Assembly (NCBI GenBank): GCA_026914155.1
Contig: JAPPGH010000024.1
Location: 62,001-126,000, forward strand
Direction of reading: 5' to 3'
Source: Candidatus Palauibacter rhopaloidicola
GTDB lineage: Bacteria; Gemmatimonadota; Gemmatimonadetes; Palauibacterales; Palauibacteraceae
Length of the DNA: 64,000 bases
Part shown: piece after piece, positions 37,575-45,523 of the stretch
How positions within the stretch are numbered: position 1 is the first letter of the stretch
Layout: the number at the start of each line of letters is the position of its first letter
Notes under the pieces: model-generated
Databases searched by the model: none
The model's input: the letters and a program-made list of their open reading frames with translations, nothing else
Told to the model about the DNA's origin: nothing
Made by a program: the position numbers and the translations under genes

Positions 37575-37829
37575 ATGCCGAATAACGAGAGTCAGAAGAA
37601 GCGGCTGCGCCAGTCGCGCGCGAGGCGGCTCCGGAACCGCCGGGTGCGGTCCGAGATCCGGACCCGGACCAAGCATCTCCTCGCGACGGAATCGGCGGAG
37701 CAGGCGACGCCGGCGCTGTCCGAGCTGTACCGCGTCCTCGACCGGGCGACCCGCCGGAACGTCATCAAGGCGAACGCCGCGGCCCGCCAGAAGGCGCGAG
37801 CGGCGCGGCACGTCAACAGCCTGAGTTAG
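37575..37829 (+). CDS. rpsT: 30S ribosomal protein S20
   Basis: 84 residues, family length, very basic (MPNNESQKKRLRQSRARRLRN). It binds 16S rRNA early in 30S assembly. AAGAAGGAAT lies directly before the ATG. The ORF track begins 56 codons too early. It stands alone between divergent scpA and convergent pyrC. Confidence 0.96.
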   Translation: MPNNESQKKRLRQSRARRLRNRRVRSEIRTRTKHLLATESAEQATPALSELYRVLDRATRRNVIKANAAARQKARAARHVNSLS

Positions 37830-37873
37830 CAGCCCGCGGCAAGAGCCCCGCTGCCTTCGAGCGGCGCCGGGCG

Positions 37874-39178
37874 TCAGCCGCCCTCCTCGTAGCGGGTCTC
37901 TCCGCCGACGATCGTACGCTTCACGCGTCCCGTCACTTCCCACCCGCCGAACGGCGTATTTCGGCTCTTTGAGCGGAAGTTGGCGGGGTCGACCGTCCAC
38001 GCCTCGTCCGGATCGAAGAGGACGAGGTCCGCGCGACTGCCGGGGCGCAGCGTGCCGCCCTCGATCCCCATCAGCCGGGCCGGCGCCGTGGACATCCGCT
38101 CGATGAGGTCGAAGAGCGGGAGGTCCCCCGGCGTCACGAGTTCGCCGATGCACACGGCGAGCGCGGTCTCGAGACCGACGATGCCGAACGGCGCATCGTC
38201 GAACTCGCGCTCCTTCTCCTCGTAGTGGTGCGGCGCGTGGTCCGTCGCCACGCACTCCAGCACGCCGTCGATGAGCCCCTGCCGCACCGCCCGGCGATCC
38301 GCCTCGGACCGGAGCGGCGGATTCATCTTGGCTTCGGTGCGGTAGCCGCGCACCGCCTCTTCCGTCAGCGCCATGTGGTGAGGCGAAGCCTCGCCGCTCA
38401 CGCGCACTCCGCGCTCGCGCGCCAGGCGAATGAGTTCGACCGCTTCGCGGGTTGAGACGTGCTGGACGTGTACGTGCCCGCCGGTGAGTTCCGCGAGGTA
38501 GATGTCCCGCGCCACGACCGTGGCCTCCGAAGCGTTCGGGATCCCGCGCAGGCCGAGCGCGGTCGCCACGGCGCCTTCGTTCATGACCCCTCCGGCGGAG
38601 AGCGCCATGTCTTCGGCATGCTGCAGGACGGGGATCCCGAAGGACTGCGTGTACTCGAGCAGGCGCCGCATGAGCGCCGGATCGTGGATCGGGTGTCCGT
38701 CGTCCGTGACCGCGACCGCGCCCGCCTCGACCAGGCCGCCGATCTCGGTCATCTGCCTGCCGGCGAGGCCGAGCGAGGCGGCGGCCACGGGACTCACGCG
38801 CGCTCCGCCCTCCCCCTGTCGGGCCCAGCGCCGCGCCTCTTCCCGCACGAAGCCGACCGCGGCGGGGTCATCGAGCGGCGGATCCGTGTTCGGCATCGCC
38901 CAGATCGTCGTGAAGCCGCCCGCCGCCGCGGACCGGGCGCCCGTGCGGATCGTCTCCTTGTGCTCGGCTCCCGGTTCCCTCAGGTGGACGTGCACATCGA
39001 TCAACCCCGGCGCGACGACGAGCCCCCGCGCGTCGATGCGGGGGATGCCCTCCGGCCCCGCGACGCCCCGCGAGACGGTTTCGATCCGCCCGTCCCGCAC
39101 GAGAACATCCCGCACCTCATCCATCCCCGCGGAGGGATCGATCACCCGGCCTCCGGCGAGGAGGAGCGACCCGCTCAC
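37874..39178 (-). CDS. pyrC: Dihydroorotase
   Basis: 434 residues, type I (about 45 kDa). It closes carbamoyl aspartate to dihydroorotate, step three of pyrimidine synthesis. [21 protein letters not shown] holds the HxH metal ligands, and [13 protein letters not shown] carries the catalytic Asp. The start overlaps the pyrB stop by four bases. Last gene of the pyrRBC cluster. Confidence 0.96.
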   Translation of the reverse strand: MSGSLLLAGGRVIDPSAGMDEVRDVLVRDGRIETVSRGVAGPEGIPRIDARGLVVAPGLIDVHVHLREPGAEHKETIRTGARSAAAGGFTTIWAMPNTDPPLDDPAAVGFVREEARRWARQGEGGARVSPVAAASLGLAGRQMTEIGGLVEAGAVAVTDDGHPIHDPALMRRLLEYTQSFGIPVLQHAEDMALSAGGVMNEGAVATALGLRGIPNASEATVVARDIYLAELTGGHVHVQHVSTREAVELIRLARERGVRVSGEASPHHMALTEEAVRGYRTEAKMNPPLRSEADRRAVRQGLIDGVLECVATDHAPHHYEEKEREFDDAPFGIVGLETALAVCIGELVTPGDLPLFDLIERMSTAPARLMGIEGGTLRPGSRADLVLFDPDEAWTVDPANFRSKSRNTPFGGWEVTGRVKRTIVGGETRYEEGG

Positions 39179-40149
39179 GGTCCCCCCACCTTGGCGTCTT
39201 CGGCCCGCTCCGGGCGCCCGCCGGCGAGCAGGTAGAGGACGGCCATCCGCACGGCGACCCCGTTCGTCACCTGCGGGAGGATCACCGAGCGCGGCCCGTC
39301 CGCCACGTCGGAGTCGATCTCGACGCCCCGATTCATGGGCCCCGGGTGGAGGACGATCACCTCATCGCCGCCGCGGCCCAGACGCTCGGAACTGACGCCG
39401 AACACGCGGTTGTATTCGCGCAGCGAGGGGACGTAGCCGCCCTCCATCCGCTCCAGCTGAAGCCGCAGTACGTAGAGCACGTCGCACCACTCGATCGCCT
39501 CCTCGATCGAGTCGAGCCGCTGCACGCCCAGCTCCTCGATCCCGGCCGGGATCAGGGTGCGCGGCCCGCACACCGCGACCTCGGCTCCGCACTTCAGGAG
39601 GCCCCAGATGTTCGAGCGCGCGACGCGCGAGTGGAGGATGTCGCCGACGATGCAGACGCGCCGGCCCGCGATGGCCCCGAACCGGTCCCGGATCGTCAAC
39701 AGGTCGAGGAGGGCCTGCGTGGGGTGCTCGTGCTGGCCGTCGCCGGCGTTGATGACGTTGGAGGGAATCCGGTCCGCGAGGAACTTCGCCGCTCCCGACG
39801 ATCCGTGGCGCACGACGACCATGTGAATCTTCATCGCCTCGAGGTTGCGCGCCGTGTCGACGAGCGTCTCGCCCTTCTGCACGGAGGAGCCCGCGGAGGA
39901 GATGTTCACCGTATCGGCCGAAAGCCGCTTTTCCGCGAACTCGAAGCTGATGCGGGTCCGGGTCGAGGGTTCGAGAAAGAGGTTGACGATCGTCTGTCCG
40001 CGGAGGACCGGCACCTTCTTGATCTTCCGCTCGCTGATCTCCTTGAAGGGTTCCGCGGTATCGAGAATCGCCTCGATCTGCCCCCCCGTGAGAGATTCGA
40101 GGCCGATGAGGTCCTTCCCGAGCCCGAGGTCCCGGCCCTGGGCCGTCAT
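39175..40149 (-). CDS. pyrB: Aspartate carbamoyltransferase catalytic subunit
   Basis: 324 residues. It condenses carbamoyl phosphate with aspartate, the committed step of pyrimidine synthesis. [19 protein letters not shown] is the carbamoyl-phosphate loop; [12 protein letters not shown] and [13 protein letters not shown] are also diagnostic. ATG 40149 overlaps the pyrR stop by four bases; the ORF-track start lies inside pyrR. No pyrI is present. Confidence 0.96.
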   Translation of the reverse strand: MTAQGRDLGLGKDLIGLESLTGGQIEAILDTAEPFKEISERKIKKVPVLRGQTIVNLFLEPSTRTRISFEFAEKRLSADTVNISSAGSSVQKGETLVDTARNLEAMKIHMVVVRHGSSGAAKFLADRIPSNVINAGDGQHEHPTQALLDLLTIRDRFGAIAGRRVCIVGDILHSRVARSNIWGLLKCGAEVAVCGPRTLIPAGIEELGVQRLDSIEEAIEWCDVLYVLRLQLERMEGGYVPSLREYNRVFGVSSERLGRGGDEVIVLHPGPMNRGVEIDSDVADGPRSVILPQVTNGVAVRMAVLYLLAGGRPERAEDAKVGGP

Positions 40150-40697
40150 GTCCCCGCCTCGGGGGCGGCGGGCAGGGCGACGATGTCGATACCCCAATCG
40201 CCGTCCGTGTCCGCGACGCGCACCGCCACGTCCTGGTTGGGTCCGACTTCGATCACGCGGCCCACGTAGTCGGGCTGGATCGGGAGCTGGCGTCCCCCGC
40301 GATCCACGAGGACGCAGAGCTGGATCCGGCGGGCGCGTCCGAAGTCCGACAGCTCCTGGAGCGCGGCCCGGATCGTTCGTCCCGTGTGGAGCACATCGTC
40401 CACGATGACGATGTGCGCGCCTTCGATGGACTCCGGGATGCGGGTGGTCCCGACCGTGGGGAGCGCGCCGACCTGCCCGAAATCATCTCGATAGAGCGTG
40501 ATGTCGAGCGAACCGATGGGGATGGAGCCGCGCGTCGGCTCGAGGTGATGGCCGATCTCGGCCGCGATCGAATCGCCGCGGCGGTGGATGCCGATGAGGA
40601 TGAGGCGGGCGTCGGGCTCGATCGCCCGGTCAAGCTGCGCGGAAAGCTCGGCAAGGAGCCCTCGGGCAGCGGCCTCGTCGAGGACGTTGTGCGTCAG
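40146..40697 (-). CDS. pyrR: PyrR: pyrimidine operon regulator / uracil phosphoribosyltransferase
   Basis: About 184 residues. [20 protein letters not shown], the PRPP loop [16 protein letters not shown] and [16 protein letters not shown] are clear PyrR features. PyrR senses UMP and in many bacteria controls pyr mRNA by attenuation. The start is abnormal: no ATG, GTG or TTG occurs in frame between the conserved N-terminus and ATG 40928, which lies in the divergent antiporter gene. CTG 40697 ([13 protein letters not shown]) with GGAG eleven bases upstream is the best candidate. Confidence 0.88.
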   Translation of the reverse strand: MTHNVLDEAAARGLLAELSAQLDRAIEPDARLILIGIHRRGDSIAAEIGHHLEPTRGSIPIGSLDITLYRDDFGQVGALPTVGTTRIPESIEGAHIVIVDDVLHTGRTIRAALQELSDFGRARRIQLCVLVDRGGRQLPIQPDYVGRVIEVGPNQDVAVRVADTDGDWGIDIVALPAAPEAGT

Positions 40698-40780
40698 TGT
40701 CGTCTCGGCTCCGCTCGATCCGTGGCGGGCGGCTCGTCGTGAGCAGCCCGTGGCTGCTTGGGCGGCCCCGGTCGGGCGGG

Positions 40781-40786
40781 AGTATA
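40781..40786 (-). promoter_or_regulatory. Candidate -10 box of the pyrRBC operon
   Basis: TATACT on the minus strand (five of six consensus bases) with only a weak -35. It would give a leader of roughly 75-80 bases before pyrR. It lies close to the divergent antiporter promoter. Confidence 0.45.
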
Positions 40787-40796
40787 GCGACCCGCG

Positions 40797-40826
40797 TTGA
40801 CCCTCGCGAGACGGCCCCGGTAGGTT
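40797..40826 (+). promoter_or_regulatory. Promoter of the NhaC-type antiporter, leaderless type
   Basis: TTGACC, 18 bases, TAGGTT, then CGGGC and the ATG. No Shine-Dalgarno sequence can fit in the five-base gap. Confidence 0.6.
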
Positions 40827-40831
40827 CGGGC

Positions 40832-42793
40832 ATGCGCATGCGATCCGACGTCTTCCGGCGCGCCGGACGGTGGCTTCTGCTGCCGGCGCTCGTCCTGCCC
40901 GCGTCCCTTCCCGGCACAGCCTTCGCACAGGACGGCCCCTCGCTGACCGTGGAAGGGCCCGCCGTCGTCCTCACCGAGGTTCCCTTCTCCCTTACGCTGC
41001 ATACGGAGGACGGGGAGAACGCCCGCTATCGCGTGATATCCGCCGCGGGGCGCGAACTCGCCGCCGGCGCCCTGCCTCTCCGGTCGGAGACCCCGGTCAA
41101 CGGGCTGCGGGTCGCGGCCGGGGACCTCCCGTTGTCCGTGGAGATGGACTCGGATCAGGGACGGGCGACCGCAAGTGTGGATCCGCCGCGGTTTCCGGGC
41201 TGGATCAGCCTGCTGCCGCCGATCATCGCCATTGCCCTCGCGCTCATCTTCCGCCACGTCGTCGTATCGCTCTTCTTCGGAATCTGGCTGGGCGGGTTCT
41301 TCATCGCCGGCCTCGACCCGCTGGCGGGGCTCGGGCGGACCGTGGACACGTTCATCGTGCCCTCGCTCGCCGACACCGACAACGCGTCGATCCTCATGTT
41401 CTCCGCGCTGTTGAGCGGCATGGTGGGGGTGATGTCGCGCTCCGGGGGCACGCGCGGGATCGTCGAAGCTCTTCGGCCGCTGGCCACCACGCCGCGCCGC
41501 GCGCAGCTCGCCACCTTCTTCGCAGGCATCGGCATCTTCTTCGACGACTACGCGAACACCCTCATCGTCGGAAACACCTTCCGCCCCGTCACGGACAAGC
41601 TGAAGGTGTCGCGCGAAAAGCTGGCCTACGTCGTGGATTCGACGGCCGCCCCCGTCGCCACGATCGCCTTCGTTTCGACCTGGGTCGGCTTCGAGATCTC
41701 GCTGATCCGCGACGGACTTCGCATCGCCGCCGAGCAGACCTCAGACCCCGCGCTGGCCGGGGCGCTCGCCTCCACCAGCCCGTTCACCGTGTTCCTGAGC
41801 AGCATTCCGTACCTCTTCTATCCCATCCTTGCCCTGTTCATGGTGGCCGCGGTCATCGTGTCGCAGCGGGATTTCGGCCCCATGCACGGTGCGGAGATGC
41901 GGGCGCGCACCGGCGGCGGCGTCTTCCGGCCGGGCTCACAGCTCATGGTGAACTCGGAGGAGACGGGACTCGACGCGGCGGAGGGCGTGCCTCTGCGCTG
42001 GTACAACGCGGCGATCCCCGTGCTGACGGTGGTCGCGACGGTCCTCCTGGGGCTGTACTTCGACGGCCGCGGCGCCGTGGGGCCCGCCTCGCTCTGGGAC
42101 ACGTTCGGCGCGGCGGATCCGTTCAAGGCGATCCTGTGGGGCTCGCTCGCGGGCTGCCTGGTCGCGGTCGGGCTGGCCACGACGCAGCGCATCCTGTCGC
42201 TGAGCCAGGCGCTCGACGGTTGGCTCACCGGCATCCGGGCAATGACGATGGGGTTCGTGATCCTCACCCTGGCGTGGTCGCTCGGCGAGGTGACGAGTCA
42301 GCTCGCGACGGCGCAATACCTGACCCAGATCCTCGAGGGCAGCCTCGCACCGGAACTCGTCCCGGTCCTCACCTTCGTGACGGCCGCGGTCGTCAGCTTC
42401 TGCACCGGCACGTCATGGGCCACGATGACCATCCTGCTGCCGCTGGTGGTGCCGCTCGTCGTCGCCCTCGGCGGCGCAACCGGCTTCGAGGCCGGAGGCG
42501 GCGAGCTGCTCGTGAGTTCGATCAGTTCGGTCCTCGCCGGTTCCGTCTTCGGGGACCACTGCTCGCCCATCTCCGACACCACGGTGCTCAGCTCGATGGC
42601 GTCGGCGTGCGACCACATGGATCACGTGCGGACGCAACTCCCCTACGCGCTCGTCGTGGCGGTGGCCGCGATGCTGTTCGGCCACGTGGGGACGTCGTAC
42701 GGGCTGTCGCCCTGGATCGCCCACCTTCTGGGCATCGGCGTGGTCATCGTCGTGCTGCGCGTCCTGGGGAGGCCCGTTCCCGCGGGAACGTGA
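40832..42793 (+). CDS. NhaC-family Na+/H+ antiporter with N-terminal exported domain
   Basis: 653 residues. A signal peptide (ending near GTAFAQDG) and an about 85-residue beta-type domain precede the transporter, which begins near residue 120 (GWISLLPPIIAIALALIFR) and has about 11-12 helices. FFAGIGIFFDDYANTLIVGN and CTGTSWATMTILLPLVVPL are NhaC-type ion-path regions, as is SVFGDHCSPISDTTVLSS. It probably exchanges sodium for protons, or metabolites as in the MleN branch. ATG 40832 follows a TAGGTT box; the ORF track starts 45 codons too early. Confidence 0.9.
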   Translation: MRMRSDVFRRAGRWLLLPALVLPASLPGTAFAQDGPSLTVEGPAVVLTEVPFSLTLHTEDGENARYRVISAAGRELAAGALPLRSETPVNGLRVAAGDLPLSVEMDSDQGRATASVDPPRFPGWISLLPPIIAIALALIFRHVVVSLFFGIWLGGFFIAGLDPLAGLGRTVDTFIVPSLADTDNASILMFSALLSGMVGVMSRSGGTRGIVEALRPLATTPRRAQLATFFAGIGIFFDDYANTLIVGNTFRPVTDKLKVSREKLAYVVDSTAAPVATIAFVSTWVGFEISLIRDGLRIAAEQTSDPALAGALASTSPFTVFLSSIPYLFYPILALFMVAAVIVSQRDFGPMHGAEMRARTGGGVFRPGSQLMVNSEETGLDAAEGVPLRWYNAAIPVLTVVATVLLGLYFDGRGAVGPASLWDTFGAADPFKAILWGSLAGCLVAVGLATTQRILSLSQALDGWLTGIRAMTMGFVILTLAWSLGEVTSQLATAQYLTQILEGSLAPELVPVLTFVTAAVVSFCTGTSWATMTILLPLVVPLVVALGGATGFEAGGGELLVSSISSVLAGSVFGDHCSPISDTTVLSSMASACDHMDHVRTQLPYALVVAVAAMLFGHVGTSYGLSPWIAHLLGIGVVIVVLRVLGRPVPAGT

Positions 42794-42809
42794 CCGCGCC
42801 CCCGTCGCC

Positions 42810-42861
42810 CGTCTGCCGGGGTCGTCTGCCGGGGCCGTCTGCCGGCGCCGTCTGCCGGCGC
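42810..42861 (+). repeat. Four tandem 13-bp repeats
   Basis: CGTCTGCCGGGGT, CGTCTGCCGGGGC and two identical CGTCTGCCGGCGC units follow the antiporter stop directly. The units can fold as GCCGGCG hairpins, so the array may help end transcription. Confidence 0.85.
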
Positions 42862-42875
42862 CGTGCGTGATTTTC

Positions 42876-42904
42876 GTGACACGGAAGTGAGAATCGATTA
42901 TCAT
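42876..42904 (+). promoter_or_regulatory. Promoter of the MerC-like gene with overlapping Fur-family-like operator
   Basis: GTGACA, 17 bases, TATCAT forms the promoter. Over the spacer and -10 lies TGAGAATCGATTATCA (42888-42903), a 16-base inverted repeat of TGANAAT with one mismatch and a two-base centre. This resembles Fur/Zur boxes, and an operator covering the -10 implies repression. Which metal is sensed cannot be told from sequence. Confidence 0.6.
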
Positions 42905-42957
42905 CTCGCTTCGGCGTTTACGCTCTGCTCTCTTCGCCCCGGCGTCGACTCGATATC

Positions 42958-43392
42958 ATGAAAACCCCTTTTGCAACCGTCCCGCCCAGCGGGTACCTGG
43001 TTTCCGGATCGCGCCTGGCGGCGTGCGCCGCGGCCTGGTGTAGCGTGCACTGTGCGCTCACGCCGCTCCTCGTCGCCGTGGCGCCCGCGCTCGCGCTCTC
43101 CGAAGGGGTGGAACGAGGGTTCCTGGTCGGGACCGTCGTCCTCGGCGCGGCCATGCTCCTGCTGGGCCCGGCCGGCAGGAACGCGGCCGTACGCCTCGTC
43201 TTTGCGGGCGGGGCCGCGTTCTGGGCCGCCTCCCTCGCCGGTTGGCTCGAGCCGCTGCCCGAGACAGCGACGTCGACCGCCGGCAGCCTGGTCCTCGCGG
43301 GCGCGCTTCTGCGGGGCGCCCGTATCTGCCAGGCGGACGCGAGCGAGTGCGCGGTGTGCGACGAAGACGAGCCCGCGAACCCACGAGGCTGA
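42958..43392 (+). CDS. MerC-domain membrane protein (metal transport-like)
   Basis: 144 residues with about four membrane helices. AAWCSVHCALTPLLVAVAP in helix one has the paired cysteines typical of MerC; a second Cys cluster (ICQADASECAVCDED) sits in the C-terminal tail. MerC moves mercuric ions inward, but chromosomal relatives without mer genes, as here, are often tied to zinc or iron supply. The operator upstream supports a metal role. No ribosome site is obvious. Confidence 0.75.
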   Translation: MKTPFATVPPSGYLVSGSRLAACAAAWCSVHCALTPLLVAVAPALALSEGVERGFLVGTVVLGAAMLLLGPAGRNAAVRLVFAGGAAFWAASLAGWLEPLPETATSTAGSLVLAGALLRGARICQADASECAVCDEDEPANPRG

Positions 43393-43417
43393 AGCCGCGC
43401 CCCATCCCCGCTGGCGC

Positions 43418-43456
43418 TGTGTTCCGACGCCGTGTTCCGACGCTGTGTTCCGACGC
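43418..43456 (+). repeat. Three tandem 13-bp repeats between the MerC-like gene and tadA
   Basis: TGTGTTCCGACGC, CGTGTTCCGACGC, TGTGTTCCGACGC: one base varies. The array reaches the last base of the tadA stop codon. Confidence 0.85.
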
Positions 43457-43923
43457 TAGCGACGCTGCCGGAAGAAGTTTCGCAGGAGGCGCGCGGATTC
43501 GTCGGCGAGCACGCCGGACACGAGTTCCACCCGGTGGTTCAGCCGCGGGTCGCAGACCAGGTTCTCGAGCGACCCGCACATTCCGGCCTTCGGGTCCGCG
43601 GCCCCGAACACCACCGTGCTGACGCGCGCGAGGACGGCGGCGCCGGCGCACATCGCGCACGGCTCGAGCGTCGCGTACAGGGTGTGTCCCTCCAGGCGCC
43701 AGTCCCCAAGGCGAGCGGCGGCGGCGCGCAACGCCAGAACCTCCGCGTGGGCCGTAGGGTCGGCGTCGGCGCGCGTACGGTTGTGCGCTTCCGCGACGAT
43801 CTCGCCCGCCGGGTCCGTGACCAGGGCGGCGACGGGCACCTCGCCGCGCTCGCCCCCGAGGGCCGCGAGTTCGAGTGCCCGCCGCATCGGCGCCTCGTGC
43901 TCGGCCGGCCACGTTCCGTTCAC
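43456..43923 (-). CDS. tadA: tRNA-specific adenosine deaminase
   Basis: 155 residues. It converts A34 to inosine in tRNA-Arg(ACG). Zinc-binding motifs TAHAEVLAL (catalytic HAE) and LEPCAMCAGA (PCxxC) are intact. GTG 43923 overlaps the gltX stop by four bases; the 862-residue ORF of the track runs on through gltX antisense frames and is not real. The order gltX then tadA suggests one transcript. Confidence 0.93.
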   Translation of the reverse strand: MNGTWPAEHEAPMRRALELAALGGERGEVPVAALVTDPAGEIVAEAHNRTRADADPTAHAEVLALRAAAARLGDWRLEGHTLYATLEPCAMCAGAAVLARVSTVVFGAADPKAGMCGSLENLVCDPRLNHRVELVSGVLADESARLLRNFFRQRR

Positions 43924-45395
43924 GCCGTGGCCAACCGGGCTTCGAGGAAGCGGACCGCCGCGCCGATCCGGGCCAGGGCCCGCTCCCGCCCCATCGCCTC
44001 GAGCACCTCGAAGATCCCCGGGCTCACGGCCTGGCCCATGAGGGCGACGCGGAGGGGGTTGATGATCCGCCCCGCGCCGACCTCGAGTTCCGCCGCGAGA
44101 CCCCGCACCTCGGACTCCAGCGTCTCCACGTCGCGGAAGACCGCCTCGCCGGCGAGACGCTCCGCCAGGCGCCGCAGGTGGAGCGCCGTCTCTGCCGGCC
44201 GCTTCCAGAAACGCTTCACCGCACCTTCGTCGTAGCGGACGCTCGCCGCGAAGAAGGGAGACACCTGCCGCGCGAGCGTGGGAAGCGTCCGCGGCCGCCC
44301 CTTCACCAGATCGATGATGCGCGCCAGACGCTCCGGCGAGCTTTCGAGTCCGGGATGGCTCCCGGACAGCTCCCCGCCCTCCTCCCGCGCCTCCCGGCCG
44401 AGAATCTCGACGACCGCGACAGCCAAGTCGGCCGCCGGAGCGTCGGCGATGTGGCGCCCGTTCAACCAGCCGAGCTTCTCGAGGTCGAACACCGCGCTCT
44501 TCTTCAGCACGCGACTGATGGAAAACGCCTCGACCAGGCCTCCGACGTCGAACACTTCGCGGTCGTCCCCCGGAGACCAGCCGAGGAGCGCAAGGAAGTT
44601 CACCATCCCCGCGGGCAGGTAACCGCCGTCGCGATAGGCGAGGACCGAGAGCGCGCCGTGGCGCTTCGAGAGTCGCTTGCCGTCCGGCCCGAGGATCAGC
44701 GGCACGTGCCCGAAGCCGGGGAGCGGCCGGCCGAGGGCCCGGTAGAGGAGGATCTGCTTCGGGGTGTTCGAGAGGTGGTCGTCCCCTCGGATCACGTGCG
44801 TAATCCCGGCCTCCGCATCGTCGGAGACCACGGCGAGATTGTAGACGGGCGTGCCGTCGGAGCGCAGGACGATGAAGTCGTCGATCGATCCGGCGGGGAA
44901 GGACATCGGCCCGTGGATCATGTCCTCCCACTCGATCGCCTCCTCCGGCACCCGAACGCGGAGCGCGAACGGCTCCCCCGCGTCGGCCCGCGCCCGCGAC
45001 ACGGCGGGGTCCAGCCGGCCGCAGCGACCATCGTACCCGTATCCCGACCCGGCCCGCTTCGCCTCCTCGCGTCGCGCCGCGAGTTCCTCGGCCGTGCAGA
45101 AGCAGCGGTAGGCGGCGCCCCGATCGAGCAGGTACAGGGCATCGCGCCGGTGGCGCTCGACGCCATCCGCCTGGAACACCGGCCCCTCGTCCAGGTCCAG
45201 CCCCAGCCATGCGAGTCCTTCCAGGATGGCCCGCGTGTGCTCGGGGCGGGAACGCGCCCGGTCCGTATCCTCCACGCGCAGGAGAAACGTCCCGCCCGCG
45301 CGCCGGGCATACATCCAGTTGAACAACGCCGTGCGCGCGCCGCCCACGTGCAGGAAACCGGTGGGACTGGGGGCGAACCGCACCCGTACCGTCAA
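43920..45395 (-). CDS. gltX: Glutamate--tRNA ligase
   Basis: 491-residue class I synthetase. TVRVRFAPSPTGFLHVGGARTAL holds the HIGH-type motif and RLSKRHGALSV the KMSKS-type motif. The start is TTG 45395, with GAGGAG seven bases upstream and the conserved RFAPSPTG soon after; the ORF-track start 42 codons earlier lies in the divergent intergenic region. Whether it also charges tRNA-Gln depends on gatCAB, not seen here. Confidence 0.96.
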   Translation of the reverse strand: MTVRVRFAPSPTGFLHVGGARTALFNWMYARRAGGTFLLRVEDTDRARSRPEHTRAILEGLAWLGLDLDEGPVFQADGVERHRRDALYLLDRGAAYRCFCTAEELAARREEAKRAGSGYGYDGRCGRLDPAVSRARADAGEPFALRVRVPEEAIEWEDMIHGPMSFPAGSIDDFIVLRSDGTPVYNLAVVSDDAEAGITHVIRGDDHLSNTPKQILLYRALGRPLPGFGHVPLILGPDGKRLSKRHGALSVLAYRDGGYLPAGMVNFLALLGWSPGDDREVFDVGGLVEAFSISRVLKKSAVFDLEKLGWLNGRHIADAPAADLAVAVVEILGREAREEGGELSGSHPGLESSPERLARIIDLVKGRPRTLPTLARQVSPFFAASVRYDEGAVKRFWKRPAETALHLRRLAERLAGEAVFRDVETLESEVRGLAAELEVGAGRIINPLRVALMGQAVSPGIFEVLEAMGRERALARIGAAVRFLEARLATA

Positions 45396-45510
45396 TCTGC
45401 GCTCCTCTTCCCCGGGGAAACCGCCGAACTCCGCGCGCCCGCACGCCGAAGCCCCGGCAGGCCGTGGCAATAGCTCCGCTGCGATCGTTCCATCTTGGAT
45501 GGACGACCGA

Positions 45511-45516
45511 TAGGAT
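45511..45516 (+). promoter_or_regulatory. Candidate -10 box of the thiolase gene, leaderless type
   Basis: TAGGAT ends seven bases before ATG 45524, with no ribosome site between. No good -35 is seen at the right distance. Confidence 0.35.
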
Positions 45517-45523
45517 GCCACGC

